A model generated the notes under the pieces. The model did no database searches. It was not told the DNA's origin and worked only from the letters and a program-made list of their open reading frames with translations. From Nocardioides litoris (GTDB lineage Bacteria > Actinomycetota > Actinomycetes > Propionibacteriales > Nocardioidaceae): 64,000 bases of DNA. The stretch lies in NCBI RefSeq assembly GCF_006346315.1, contig NZ_VDMR01000004.1:248001-312000 (forward strand). The letters run 5' to 3'. Shown piece after piece: positions 1-8,018 of the stretch; positions within the stretch are counted from its first letter, which is position 1; each line of letters opens with the position of its first letter. The position numbers and the translations under genes are program-made.

Positions 1-1376
1 TGGCCGCGTTCGGCGCGACCCGCAAGGCCGGCGTACGCGCGGCCGACGACCCGCAGGTCGCCGCGCTGCGCGACAGCGGGGCCGGCACCGTCACGCTGGT
101 CGCCAAGTCGCACGACCGGCACGTCGAGCTGGCGCTGCGCACCACGCTCGAGGAGAACCTCGCGATGGTCCGCGACACCGTCAGCCACCTGCGCGAGGAG
201 GGCCAGGAGGTCTTCCTCGACGCCGAGCACTTCTTCGACGGCTACCGCCGCAACCGCGACTACGCCCTCGAGGTCGTCCGCGTCGCGGCCGAGGCCGGCG
301 CCTCGGTCGTCGCGCTGTGCGACACCAACGGCGGCATGCTGCCGACGTGGGTCGGCGACACCGTCGCCGACGTCATCGCCACCACCGGCGTGCGGGTCGG
401 CATCCACGCCCACAACGACACCGGCTGCGCGGTCGCCAACAGCATCGCCGCCGTCGACGCGGGCGCGACGCACGTCCAGGGCTGCATGAACGGGTACGGC
501 GAGCGCACCGGCAACGCCGACCTCGTCACCGTCGTGGCCAACCTCGAGCTCAAGCACGGCCGCCAGGTGCTGCCCGAGGGCCTGCTGGCCGAGTCGACCC
601 GCATCGCCCACGCCGTCGCCGACGTCACCAACTTCCCGCCCGCCTCGCGCCAGCCGTACGTCGGCACCTCGGCCTTCGCGCACAAGGCCGGCCTGCACGC
701 CAGCGCGATCAAGGTCGACCCCGACCTCTACCAGCACATGGACCCCACCGGCGTCGGCAACGACATGCGGCTGCTCGTCTCCGACATGGCCGGACGCGCG
801 TCCATCGAGCTCAAGGGCAAGGAGCTCGGGTTCGACCTCACCGGCGACCGCGACGTGGTCACCCGGGTCACCGACCGGGTCAAGGCCATGGAGCAGCGCG
901 GCTACACCTTCGAGGCCGCCGACGCCTCCTTCGAGCTGCTGCTCGCCGAGGAGGTCGAGGGCCGCCGGCCGGCGTACGTCGAGGTCGAGTCGTGGCGCGT
1001 CATCACCGAGACCCTCGCCCACCGCGACGCCCTGGAGGAGGCCGTCTCCGAGGCGACGGTCAAGCTGACCGCCGAGGGCGTGCGCTACGTCGTGACCGGC
1101 GAGGGCAACGGACCGGTCAACGCGCTCGACTCCGCGCTCCGGCTCGCCATGGTGCAGGCGTTCCCCGAGGTGGCGAAGTTCGAGCTGGTCGACTACAAGG
1201 TCCGCATCCTCGACCAGGGGCACGGCACCGACGCCATCACCCGGGTCCTCATCGAGACCTCCGACGGCGGGTCGACCTGGGTGACCGTCGGCGTCGGCGC
1301 CAACGTCATCGAGGCCTCGTGGGAGGCGCTGCTCGACGGCCTGACCTACGGGCTGCGGCGCCGCCACCGGGACTGA
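1..1376 (+). CDS. cimA: Citramalate synthase, 5' end outside window
   Basis: Condenses acetyl-CoA with pyruvate to (R)-citramalate, the threonine-independent entry to isoleucine synthesis. The open frame runs in from the window edge (first full codon at 3), so the N-terminus is missing. The visible start matches the CimA family (FGATRKAGV, then TTLEENLAM). The HMGL-like barrel follows with CDTNGGMLP, HAHNDTGCAVANS and GYGERTGNADL. A C-terminal LeuA-type allosteric dimer domain ends near LDQGHGTDAITRVL. 2-isopropylmalate synthase is the main alternative, but the GxGERTGNADL and AFAHKAGLHASA context fits CimA. An ATP at 165 is an internal Met, not the start. The next gene begins three bases after the stop, suggesting a shared transcript. 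Confidence 0.9.
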   Translation, partial: AAFGATRKAGVRAADDPQVAALRDSGAGTVTLVAKSHDRHVELALRTTLEENLAMVRDTVSHLREEGQEVFLDAEHFFDGYRRNRDYALEVVRVAAEAGASVVALCDTNGGMLPTWVGDTVADVIATTGVRVGIHAHNDTGCAVANSIAAVDAGATHVQGCMNGYGERTGNADLVTVVANLELKHGRQVLPEGLLAESTRIAHAVADVTNFPPASRQPYVGTSAFAHKAGLHASAIKVDPDLYQHMDPTGVGNDMRLLVSDMAGRASIELKGKELGFDLTGDRDVVTRVTDRVKAMEQRGYTFEAADASFELLLAEEVEGRRPAYVEVESWRVITETLAHRDALEEAVSEATVKLTAEGVRYVVTGEGNGPVNALDSALRLAMVQAFPEVAKFELVDYKVRILDQGHGTDAITRVLIETSDGGSTWVTVGVGANVIEASWEALLDGLTYGLRRRHRD

Positions 1377-1379
1377 CCC

Positions 1380-2186
1380 GTGGCCGGCGCCCCGGCGGAC
1401 GCCGTCCTGGTCCTGCCCCCGGGGCTGACCGCGTCCGCCTCCCGGGTGGCCGCGGCGGCGCGGCGGCGTGGCCTCGACGTCGTCCGGCTGCCGTCGCCGG
1501 TCGTCCCGGCCGACCTCGCGGCGCGGGCCGGGGCGGCGCACCTGCACGCCGGGCCGACGTTCGTCGACGCGGTGGCCGGGGCCCTCGACGTCGCGCCGCT
1601 CGAGGCGCCCGTCGACTGGCTGGCGCGGTTGCCGCGGGCCCTCGTGCGGCGGCGGATCGAGGCGGTGAGCCTGCGCGAGGCGCACGGGCTCCGCAGCCCC
1701 GCGTTCGTGAAGTCACCCAACGACAAGAGCGTCCCCGCCCGGGTCTACCCCGACGGGACCCGTCTGCCCGGCTCCGACGCGGTCGACCCCAGCGCACCGG
1801 TGCTCGTCAGCGACGTGGTCACCTACCGCTCGGAGGTCAGGCTGTTCGTGCTCGACGGTGAGGTCCGCACCGCCAGCCGGTACGCCGAGGACCGCGACCT
1901 CGCTCCGGGCCCGGCCCCCGCCGACGCGCTGGCCTTCGGCGCGGACGTCCTCGTCGCGGCGGGGGCCTCCCTGCCCTCGGCGATCGTGGTCGACGTCGGC
2001 CGCGACGCCGACGGTGCGTGGAGCGTCGTCGAGGCCAACGCGGCCTGGGCCAGCGGGTCCTACGCCGCCGATCCCGACGCGGTGCTCGACGTCGTGCTCC
2101 GCGCCGCGGGCCCCCGGGCCGCCGTGGCCGACCGGGACCGCCCCTTCGTCCGGGGCGGGTGGGGGTCGGTCGACGAGGAACCCTGA
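1380..2186 (+). CDS. ATP-grasp domain protein (DUF4343-like)
   Basis: A 268-residue protein from a GTG codon three bases after cimA. The second half looks like an ATP-grasp fold: a strand with a conserved lysine (FVKSPNDKSVPARVY), then YRSEVRLFVLDGEVRTASRY, then an acidic metal-binding C-terminus (VVDVGRDADGAWSVVEANAAW). Related actinobacterial proteins are annotated as ATP-grasp/DUF4343. The substrate is unknown. ATP-grasp enzymes usually ligate a carboxylate to an amine or thiol, and that is the most that can be said here. Cotranscription with cimA is likely from spacing, but no functional link is evident. Confidence 0.7.
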   Translation: MAGAPADAVLVLPPGLTASASRVAAAARRRGLDVVRLPSPVVPADLAARAGAAHLHAGPTFVDAVAGALDVAPLEAPVDWLARLPRALVRRRIEAVSLREAHGLRSPAFVKSPNDKSVPARVYPDGTRLPGSDAVDPSAPVLVSDVVTYRSEVRLFVLDGEVRTASRYAEDRDLAPGPAPADALAFGADVLVAAGASLPSAIVVDVGRDADGAWSVVEANAAWASGSYAADPDAVLDVVLRAAGPRAAVADRDRPFVRGGWGSVDEEP

Positions 2187-2258
2187 CCGGTACCCCGGGC
2201 GTGGTCGTCGGCACCTCAGGCTGATCTGCGGAGCCCCGCGCCGGCGCACCCTGGAGGC

Positions 2259-2897
2259 ATGACGACCTACGAGGCCCCGGTGCTCACGGGCCACGCCCGC
2301 TCCGCCCACCCCGCCGTACGCCGCCCGCTGCTCGTCGCGGCCGGGGCGGGTGTCGCGCTCGGGGTCGTCGACCTGGCCCTGCAGCTGTCGCTGCCCTACC
2401 CGCTGGCCGACCTGGCCAACAGCTCGGCCGTGTGGGCCGTGCTCGCGCTGGTGCTGGCGCGGGTCCTCGGCACGGGCGAGGTGCGCTCGGCCCTGGCGGG
2501 CGTCGTGGCCCTCGTGGTCGCGGTCGAGGCCTACTATCTGGCCGCGATCGCGCTCGACAAGGCGGCCGTGACCAGCCTGGTCGCGCCGACCTCGGTGGCC
2601 TGGATGGTCATGGGCGTGGTCGCCGGGGCCGGGTTCGGGGTCGCGGGCGCATGGAGCCGGCGCGGCCGGTCCTGGTGGGCCGCGGCGGGCATCGGGGCCG
2701 GTGTCGCCGTGCTGCTCGCGGAGGCGTGGCAGCGGTCCGACCAGCCCGGCACCGCCCTGCTCACCGCGGGCCTCGGCGCGGCGCTGCTCGCGGCCACGGC
2801 CCGTCAGCCGGTGCTCCTCGGGCGCACGGTCGTCGCCGCCGTCGCGCTGACGCCCGTGTGCTTCGTGCTGTTCGGCTTCGCGGGCTTCGGCGGCTGA
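2259..2897 (+). CDS. Integral membrane protein, unknown function
   Basis: A 212-residue protein with about six hydrophobic segments (near residues 24-44, 55-70, 80-100, 112-130, 140-158 and 190-210) and short polar loops. The pattern LADLANSSAVWAVLALVLA recalls the actinobacterial DUF6518 family, a tentative match from memory. The ATG at 2259 follows a GGAGG six to ten bases upstream. It lies tail to tail with the TetR gene, 17 bases apart. No catalytic motif is visible. Confidence 0.7.
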   Translation: MTTYEAPVLTGHARSAHPAVRRPLLVAAGAGVALGVVDLALQLSLPYPLADLANSSAVWAVLALVLARVLGTGEVRSALAGVVALVVAVEAYYLAAIALDKAAVTSLVAPTSVAWMVMGVVAGAGFGVAGAWSRRGRSWWAAAGIGAGVAVLLAEAWQRSDQPGTALLTAGLGAALLAATARQPVLLGRTVVAAVALTPVCFVLFGFAGFGG

Positions 2898-2914
2898 CGG
2901 CGGCTGACGGCGGG

Positions 2915-3523
2915 TCAGGGCCGCGGGCCGACGACCCGCTCGACCAGGTCGTCCCAGCCGTCGCAGATGCGCTCGAGGGACAGGCCGTCGTGGCGCAGCT
3001 GCTGCTCGAGGATGGGGATCTCCAGCGGCGCCAGCAGCGCGGCGGTCAGGTAGGTCAGGTCGCCCCGGACGCCGATCTCGCCCAGCAGGTGCCGCACGTG
3101 CATCGCGGTGAACGACGCCGCGGCGGTCGACCGGGAGCCGGCGTGGCCGGCGGCGCGGATCAGGGCCGCGCCGCGCAGGCTGGCGTCGATGCGGGAGTGG
3201 CCGAAGGCCAGCAGCCGCTCGCGGGCCGGTGCGCCGGGGCCCAGGGGTGGCGGGCCGGAGAGGACCGAGGCCTGCCAGTCGGCCTCGACGTGGTCGAGCA
3301 GGGCGGCCATCAGGCCCTCGCGGCTCTCGAACCGCCGGAACACCGTGCCCTTGCCGACCCCGGCGCGCTGGGCGACGGCGTCCATCGTCACGCCCTCGAC
3401 GCTGCAGTGGTCGACCAGCTCGGCCGCGGCGCGCAGGAGGGCCTCGCGGTTGCGGGCGGCGTCGGCCCGCTCGACGGGCCGGTCGTCGGCCAGCGGCAGC
3501 AGCCGGCGCGGCCCCTCGTCCAT
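2915..3523 (-). CDS. TetR-family transcriptional repressor
   Basis: An N-terminal TetR helix-turn-helix (about residues 24-70, VTMDAVAQRAGVGKGTVFRRF) is followed by a divergent ligand-binding and dimerisation region. The frame stays open to 3580, but that ATG lies inside a near-perfect palindrome that is probably this protein's own operator. The internal ATG at 3523 (MDEGPRRLLP) is therefore preferred, giving 202 residues. It is divergent from the FMN reductase gene starting at 3598 with the palindrome between them, so it probably represses that gene and itself. The inducer is unknown; related pairs respond to quinones or electrophiles, but nothing here shows that. Confidence 0.88.
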   Translation of the reverse strand: MDEGPRRLLPLADDRPVERADAARNREALLRAAAELVDHCSVEGVTMDAVAQRAGVGKGTVFRRFESREGLMAALLDHVEADWQASVLSGPPPLGPGAPARERLLAFGHSRIDASLRGAALIRAAGHAGSRSTAAASFTAMHVRHLLGEIGVRGDLTYLTAALLAPLEIPILEQQLRHDGLSLERICDGWDDLVERVVGPRP

Positions 3524-3569
3524 GGCTCCGAACCTACCGGCGCAGAAATCTCCTCGCGGGTGGGAATGA

Positions 3570-3589
3570 AACCGGACCATGGTCCGTTT
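3570..3589. promoter_or_regulatory. Probable TetR operator (20-bp palindrome)
   Basis: The core GGACCATGGTCC (3574-3585) is a perfect 12-base palindrome. It extends to 20 bases with nine of ten pairs matching. It lies between the divergent tetR and FMN reductase genes, nine bases before the ATG at 3598, where a bound repressor would block initiation. Half-sites of the CGGACC type are common among TetR operators; binding by the neighbouring protein is inferred. Confidence 0.75.
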
Positions 3590-3597
3590 GGCCGGTC

Positions 3598-4161
3598 ATG
3601 ACCACCTCGAACAGCCCCCTCGCCCGTACCCGCGTCGCCGTGCTCGTCGGCAGCCTGCGACCCGACTCGCTGAACCGCAAGGTCGCCGAGCTGGTGCGCG
3701 ACCGCGCCCCCGAGGGCGTCGAGCTCGACATCGTCGACGGCCTCGACGACCTGCCCTTCTACGAGGAGGGCCTCGACGCCACCGCGACCCCGGCCGCCGC
3801 GACCGCCCTGCGCGAGCGGGTCCGGGCCGCCGACGCCATCCTCGTCGTCACGCCCGAGTACAACGGCACCATGCCGGCCGTGCTCAACAACGCCATCGAC
3901 TGGCTCTCGCGCCCCTACGGTGCGGGCGCGATCGTCGGCAAGCCGCTGGGCGTCACCGGCACCACCCCCACGCCGTACGGCGGCAAGTGGGCGCACGAGG
4001 ACACCGTCCGCTCCGCGGGCATCGCCGGGGCGATCGCCGTCGACGGCGCCGTGCACTCGCAGTCGGTGCTCGAGGTCGACCCGCTGGGCGACGACGAGGT
4101 GGTCGCGGAGTTCCTGCGCGTGCTCGACGCCGTCGTCAGCTACCAGCCCGTCGCCGCCTGA
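3598..4161 (+). CDS. NAD(P)H-dependent FMN reductase
   Basis: A 187-residue flavodoxin-like reductase. The phosphate-binding loop GSLRPDSLNRK is near residue 17 and the family signature PEYNGTMPAVLNNAIDWLS near residues 85-103. GVTGTTPTPYGGKW lies near the flavin ring site. The family transfers two electrons from NAD(P)H via FMN to quinones, azo dyes, chromate or other acceptors in the cytoplasm. The ATG at 3598 sits just behind the TetR operator, so expression is probably induced by the ligand of that repressor. Quinone or electrophile detoxification is a reasonable but unproven role. Confidence 0.9.
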   Translation: MTTSNSPLARTRVAVLVGSLRPDSLNRKVAELVRDRAPEGVELDIVDGLDDLPFYEEGLDATATPAAATALRERVRAADAILVVTPEYNGTMPAVLNNAIDWLSRPYGAGAIVGKPLGVTGTTPTPYGGKWAHEDTVRSAGIAGAIAVDGAVHSQSVLEVDPLGDDEVVAEFLRVLDAVVSYQPVAA

Positions 4162-4231
4162 CACCGGCGCCCCGCCGGACCGGGTGACCGGGTGACCGTG
4201 TGACGGCTCGGTCACGGGGCAGGCTCGCCCC

Positions 4232-4630
4232 GTGACCGAGCCGCTCTGGCGTCCCCACGCCTCCCAGGTCTCCACCGCCCCGGTCGCGGACGCCGCTCCG
4301 CGCCGGCAGCCGCGGCCGGTCGACGTGACCGTGACCGTGCTGCTGCTCGTCGTGCTGGCCCCCCTGGCCTTCGTGGCGATGGTCCTGGGCCTGCTCACCG
4401 GCATGGGGGTCTCCAGCTGCGAGGGCCGGGAGCCGTGCGGCACCGTGCTCACCGGCGGCACGGCGGTGATGACGGTCGCGCCGGCGCTGCTCTGGCTCGT
4501 CGCGCTCGTCTGGGCCGTCGTCCGGATGGTGCGCGGTCGGCTCGCGTGGTGGCTGGCCCCGGGTGCCTTCCTGGCCTGGATGGCCCTGGCCGCGGCGTAC
4601 GTCGGGCTGGCCTCGCTGCTGGTGCCCTGA
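4232..4630 (+). CDS. Small membrane protein, unknown function
   Basis: A 132-residue protein with a polar proline-rich N-terminus and three hydrophobic segments (about residues 32-57, 73-96 and 104-130). Two cysteines flank a short loop (SSCEGREPCG) that would face outside if the first segment is anchored N-in. The GTG at 4232 has no Shine-Dalgarno sequence. CAGGCT lies exactly six bases upstream, the spacing seen at other probable leaderless starts here. No family was recognised. Confidence 0.65.
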   Translation: MTEPLWRPHASQVSTAPVADAAPRRQPRPVDVTVTVLLLVVLAPLAFVAMVLGLLTGMGVSSCEGREPCGTVLTGGTAVMTVAPALLWLVALVWAVVRMVRGRLAWWLAPGAFLAWMALAAAYVGLASLLVP

Positions 4631-4645
4631 GCCGCCCGGTCGCAC

Positions 4646-4651
4646 TAGGTT
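4646..4651 (+). promoter_or_regulatory. Probable leaderless -10 element (TAGGTT) for amidase
   Basis: TAGGTT ends six bases before the GTG at 4658 and no ribosome binding site lies between. This matches the arrangement of leaderless actinobacterial transcripts, in which RNA begins at the start codon. No clear -35 was identified. Confidence 0.55.
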
Positions 4652-4657
4652 GGGCGG

Positions 4658-6142
4658 GTGGCCGACCTCCACGACCTGACCGCACTCGAGCAAGCCGCGC
4701 TCGTGCGGACGGGCGAGGTGTCGTCGGCCGAGCTCACCGAGCACTACCTCGACCGCGCCGGCAGGCTCGACGACGTGGGCGCGTTCGTCCGGGTGACGCC
4801 CGAGGTGGCCCGGGCGCAGGCGCGCGAGGCCGACCGGCGGCGGGCCGCGGGCGAGGCCACGGGGCCGCTGCACGGCGTACCGACGGCCGTGAAGGACCTC
4901 AACCTCACCGCCGGCGTGCCGACGGCGTTCGGGTCACCGGCCTTCGCCGACCACGTGCCGGAGGTCTCCGACGCCGTGGTGGAGGCGGTGGAGGCGGCCG
5001 GCATGCCGATGGTCGGCAAGACGAGCACGCCCGAGCTGGGCTCGCCCTGCTACACCGAGCCCGAGGGGCAGCCCGCCGCCGTGACCCCGTGGGACCGCAG
5101 CCGGATGGCGGGCGGCAGCTCCGGGGGAGCGGCGGCGGCCACCGCGGCCGGTCTGGTGCCCGTGGCGCAGGGCTCGGACGGCGGCGGCTCCATCCGCATC
5201 CCGGCGTCGTGCTGCGGGCTGGTCGGGCTCAAGCCCTCGCGCGGACGCATCAGCGGCGCACCGGCGTACGGCGACCCGGTCGGCCTGGCCACGGCCGGGT
5301 CGATCGGACGCACGGTGCGCGACGCCGCGGCGCTGCTCGAGGTCATGGCCGGTCATCGCGTGGGGGATCCGTCGTGGGCGCCTCCTCTCCGTGGGTCGTT
5401 GGTCGGTGCCTGCGAGCGCGACCCGGGGCGGATGCGGGTCGCGCGCTTCAGCACTCCCGTCATCACAGCACTCGCCACCGACAGTCCTGACCGACGCGAC
5501 CCCGCGACCGGCGACTGGCAGGTCGGCGCGACCCTCGACCCGGAGGTGCTGGAGGCCTACGAGGAGGCCTCGGCGCTGCTCGGGGGCCTCGGGCACGAGG
5601 TGGTCGACGTCGCGGTGCCGCTGCCGCCCGAGGCAGTGGTGGAGTTCGAGACGTGCTGGGCCGTGCTGACCGCGCTCGGCCCGGTGCCGCCCGAGCGGGA
5701 GCACCTGCTGCGCCCGCTGACCCGGTGGCTCACCGCCCGCGGCAACGCCGTCTCGGGCCCCGACCTCGGGCGGGCCATCGGCGCGGTGCGCCGCCACGCG
5801 GCCGCCGCGGTCCGGGCCCTCGACGCCTTCGACGCCGTGCTCACCCCGACCCTGGCCCGGCTCCCGCTGCCGGTCGGGGCGATCCGCGACGACGCCGACC
5901 CGGCGCTCGACTTCGCCCGGCAGAAGGCGTTCACCCCGTGGACCTCGGCGTGGAACGTCACCGGCATGCCGGCGATCTCGCTGCCGCTCCACTGGGCCGA
6001 CGCGCCCGGCAGCCCGGCCGGGGTCCTCCCGGTCGGCGTGATGCTCGCCGGCCGGCCCGCCGGCGAGGAGGCGCTCCTCTCCCTGGCCGCCCAGCTCGAG
6101 GCGGCCCGACCCTGGCACGACCGGAGACCGCCCCGATGGTGA
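4658..6142 (+). CDS. Amidase-signature family hydrolase
   Basis: A 494-residue serine amidase. The Lys-cisSer-Ser triad is complete: K79 (TAVKDLN), S154 (AGGSSGGAAAA) and S178 (SDGGGSIRIPAS). Spacings of 75 and 24 residues match GatA-type enzymes. The family hydrolyses linear amides such as aliphatic or aryl amides. It is unlikely to be GatA, because no gatB or gatC is adjacent and the 240-320 segment (DPSWAPPLRGSLVG) resembles stand-alone amidases. The start is a probable leaderless GTG. The last seven bases overlap the ATG of the acetyltransferase gene, so the two are cotranscribed. Confidence 0.9.
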   Translation: MADLHDLTALEQAALVRTGEVSSAELTEHYLDRAGRLDDVGAFVRVTPEVARAQAREADRRRAAGEATGPLHGVPTAVKDLNLTAGVPTAFGSPAFADHVPEVSDAVVEAVEAAGMPMVGKTSTPELGSPCYTEPEGQPAAVTPWDRSRMAGGSSGGAAAATAAGLVPVAQGSDGGGSIRIPASCCGLVGLKPSRGRISGAPAYGDPVGLATAGSIGRTVRDAAALLEVMAGHRVGDPSWAPPLRGSLVGACERDPGRMRVARFSTPVITALATDSPDRRDPATGDWQVGATLDPEVLEAYEEASALLGGLGHEVVDVAVPLPPEAVVEFETCWAVLTALGPVPPEREHLLRPLTRWLTARGNAVSGPDLGRAIGAVRRHAAAAVRALDAFDAVLTPTLARLPLPVGAIRDDADPALDFARQKAFTPWTSAWNVTGMPAISLPLHWADAPGSPAGVLPVGVMLAGRPAGEEALLSLAAQLEAARPWHDRRPPRW

Positions 6143-6648
6143 CGCCCACCGCCCTGCTCCCCGACGACGACCTCCGCCAGGCCCGCGACCTCATGGACCG
6201 CGCGTTCGTCGACTTCACCGACGACGACTGGTCGCACGCCCTCGGCGGGCTGCACGCCCTGGTCCACCGCGAGGGCCGGGTCGTCGCGCACGCGGCGCTC
6301 GTGCAGCGTCGGCTGCTGGTGCGCGGCCGCTCGCTGCGCTGCGGGTACGTCGAGGCCGTGGCCGTCGACCCGGCGTTCCAGGGCCAGGGGCTCGGGGCCG
6401 CGGTGATGGCCGAGCTCGAGGGCCACGGCCCGGCCCACGACGTGCTCGCGCTGAGCGCCTCGACCCGCGCGGTCGGGTTCTACGAGGCGCGGGGCTGGCA
6501 GCGCTGGCGCGGGCCCTCCTCGGTGCTCTCGCCCGACGGCCCGCTGGCCACACCGGAGGACGACGGAGCGATCCACGTCCTCGGCGGGCACGGTCTCGAC
6601 CTCGACGCCCCGATCGCCTGCGAGTGGCGCGACGGCGACGTCTGGTAG
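6136..6648 (+). CDS. Aminoglycoside 2'-N-acetyltransferase, AAC(2')-I type
   Basis: A 170-residue GNAT protein strikingly like the mycobacterial AAC(2')-I enzymes over most of its length. It shares TDDDWSHALGGLHALV, LRCGYVEAVAVDPAFQGQGL (acetyl-CoA loop QGQGLG), FYEARGWQRWRGPSSVL, TPEDDGAIHVL and the C-terminal CEWRDGDVW. That family acetylates the 2' amine of aminoglycosides such as gentamicin and tobramycin. In mycobacteria it is chromosomal and may also act on cell-wall or thiol substrates. It overlaps the amidase gene by seven bases, and its stop lies three bases from the convergent gene at 6652. Activity on drugs is inferred from family membership only. Confidence 0.85.
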   Translation: MVTPTALLPDDDLRQARDLMDRAFVDFTDDDWSHALGGLHALVHREGRVVAHAALVQRRLLVRGRSLRCGYVEAVAVDPAFQGQGLGAAVMAELEGHGPAHDVLALSASTRAVGFYEARGWQRWRGPSSVLSPDGPLATPEDDGAIHVLGGHGLDLDAPIACEWRDGDVW

Positions 6649-6651
6649 GGC

Positions 6652-6954
6652 TCAGATGCCCCAGGCCGTGCGGAACTCGGCCGGGCTGAGGGTCGCCAGC
6701 TGGTCGCGCACGACGTCGAGCAGCACGGCCGCGTCCTCGGCGCCGGCCACCGGCACCCGCAGCTCGGCCACCCCGTCGTAGCGCCGGCGGACGACGACCA
6801 CGCCCGCCCCCGTCAGCTCGAACCGGCCGCCCGTGGTGGCGCACCACAGGTCGAGCGCGCCCGCGACCAGCCGACCCCACCGGGCACGCCGCCGCGGCTC
6901 GAGGCCGAGCAGGTAGACCTCGTCGGCGGTCGCGGGGTCGAGGACGTCGGGCAC
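6652..6954 (-). CDS. Small conserved protein, paralogue of 7042-7332
   Basis: About 100 residues from a GTG at 6954; the start is uncertain because the frame is open to 7020. It aligns along its length with the next upstream protein: a shared A(D/G)EVY motif, an arginine-rich stretch ending in RWG or LGRWG, a central VVVRRR-DG strand with LRVP, and a C-terminal helix with VR(D/E)QL, then (A/D)F and WG. No known domain was recognised. It is the last gene behind bioB-A-F-D, separated from its paralogue by 87 bases. The tandem duplication beside biotin genes is notable. Confidence 0.6.
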   Translation of the reverse strand: MPDVLDPATADEVYLLGLEPRRRARWGRLVAGALDLWCATTGGRFELTGAGVVVVRRRYDGVAELRVPVAGAEDAAVLLDVVRDQLATLSPAEFRTAWGI

Positions 6955-7041
6955 CCCTCGAGTGTGGCACCCGGGGCCACGTGAGGTCCTGGCTGCGACG
7001 CCATGACCGACCCGCCGCACCCGTCCCGGCCAGCCCGAGGG

Positions 7042-7332
7042 TCAGTCGTCGAGGCCCCAGCGGTCGCTGAAGTCCGCGACCGAGAGGTGCTCGAGCTGCT
7101 CGCGCACGCTCTGCAGCGTCCAGGCCAGCTCCTCGGCCGGGCCGCCCGGCACGCGCAGCACCTCCGACCCGTCGCCGCGGCGGCGGACGACCACGTCGCC
7201 GGCGCTCGTCGGGTCGTCCGTCCCGCCGATGGAGGCGCTGGCCAGCCGGGCCACGGCCGCGCCCCACCGGCCGAGCCGGCCCCGGCGTACCGGCTCGGCG
7301 CGGGCGGCGTACACCTCGCCGGCCGGGGTCAC
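7042..7332 (-). CDS. Small conserved protein translationally coupled to bioD
   Basis: A 96-residue protein. The frame opens upstream to 7416, but the GTG at 7332 overlaps the bioD stop as GTGA, the same junction used between bioA, bioF and bioD, so it is the likely start. It has an N-terminal GEVYAARAEPVRRGRLGRWG segment, then GDVVVRRRGDGSEVLRVP, and a C-terminal helix ending ADFSDRWGL. It is paralogous to the downstream protein. No domain was recognised. The coupling suggests stoichiometric expression with BioD, but a role in biotin metabolism is unproven. Confidence 0.7.
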   Translation of the reverse strand: MTPAGEVYAARAEPVRRGRLGRWGAAVARLASASIGGTDDPTSAGDVVVRRRGDGSEVLRVPGGPAEELAWTLQSVREQLEHLSVADFSDRWGLDD

Positions 7333-8018
7333 GGAGCGCCCGGCAGCCAGCCCGGTGCGGCCGCGCGGAAGGCCGCCGGGTCGAGGGCGCCCGACCCCGC
7401 GGGCACACGACCCCACAGCGGCACGCGGCTGACCCGCGGCAGCTCCTCGGCGTTGACCGACTCGGCGAGGCCGGGGTCATCCGGCCAGGAGCCGATGACG
7501 AGGCCGGCGGGCTCGAGGCCGCGGGCACGCAGCGCGCCGACGGTGAGCTCGGTGGTGTTGAGGGTGCCGAGCGCGGGAGCGCAGACGACCACCACCTGCG
7601 GGTCGTCGAGGGCGGCGGCCAGGTCGAGCAGCGTGCCGCCGTCGGTGTCGAGGCGCACCAGCAGGCCGCCGGCGCCCTCCACCACCACCACGTCGTACGC
7701 CGACGCGAGGTCGCGCACCCGGGCTGCGTGGTCGGCGACCGGCGGCAGGTCGACCCCGGCCCGCCGGGCGGCGGTGTCGGGGGCGAGCGGCTCGGCCAGC
7801 TCGGTGAACGTGGTGACGTCGACCCCGGGCCCGGCCAGGTGGGCGACCACGTCGGCGTCGCGGGGCTCGTCACCGGCGATGCCGGTCTGCACGGGCTTGA
7901 CCACGAGCACCCGGTCACCCCGGGCGGCGGCGACCGCGGCGAGGGCGGCGGTGGTGACGGTCTTGCCGACCTCGGTGCCGGTGCCGGTGACCACGACGAA
8001 GCGCGGCCCGCCGCTCAC
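7329..8018 (-). CDS. bioD: Dethiobiotin synthetase
   Basis: Closes the ureido ring of dethiobiotin from 7,8-diaminopelargonate and CO2 using ATP, the penultimate step of biotin synthesis. It has 229 residues. The P-loop GTGTEVGKT is near residue 11, KPVQTGI near 41, and VVVEGAGGLLVRL near 110-122, all as in BioD. The GTG at 8018 overlaps the bioF stop (GTGA), and its own stop overlaps the next small gene in the same way. Cytoplasmic homodimer by family. Confidence 0.95.
   Translation of the reverse strand: MSGGPRFVVVTGTGTEVGKTVTTAALAAVAAARGDRVLVVKPVQTGIAGDEPRDADVVAHLAGPGVDVTTFTELAEPLAPDTAARRAGVDLPPVADHAARVRDLASAYDVVVVEGAGGLLVRLDTDGGTLLDLAAALDDPQVVVVCAPALGTLNTTELTVGALRARGLEPAGLVIGSWPDDPGLAESVNAEELPRVSRVPLWGRVPAGSGALDPAAFRAAAPGWLPGAP

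Noticed and set aside
3524-3580. N-terminal extension of the TetR gene to the ATG at 3580
   Set aside because: That ATG lies in the middle of the operator palindrome, and the extra residues are not TetR-like.
4658-6142. GatA (amidotransferase subunit) for the amidase gene
   Set aside because: Catalytic spacing is the same, but gatC and gatB are not adjacent and the post-catalytic region differs from GatA.
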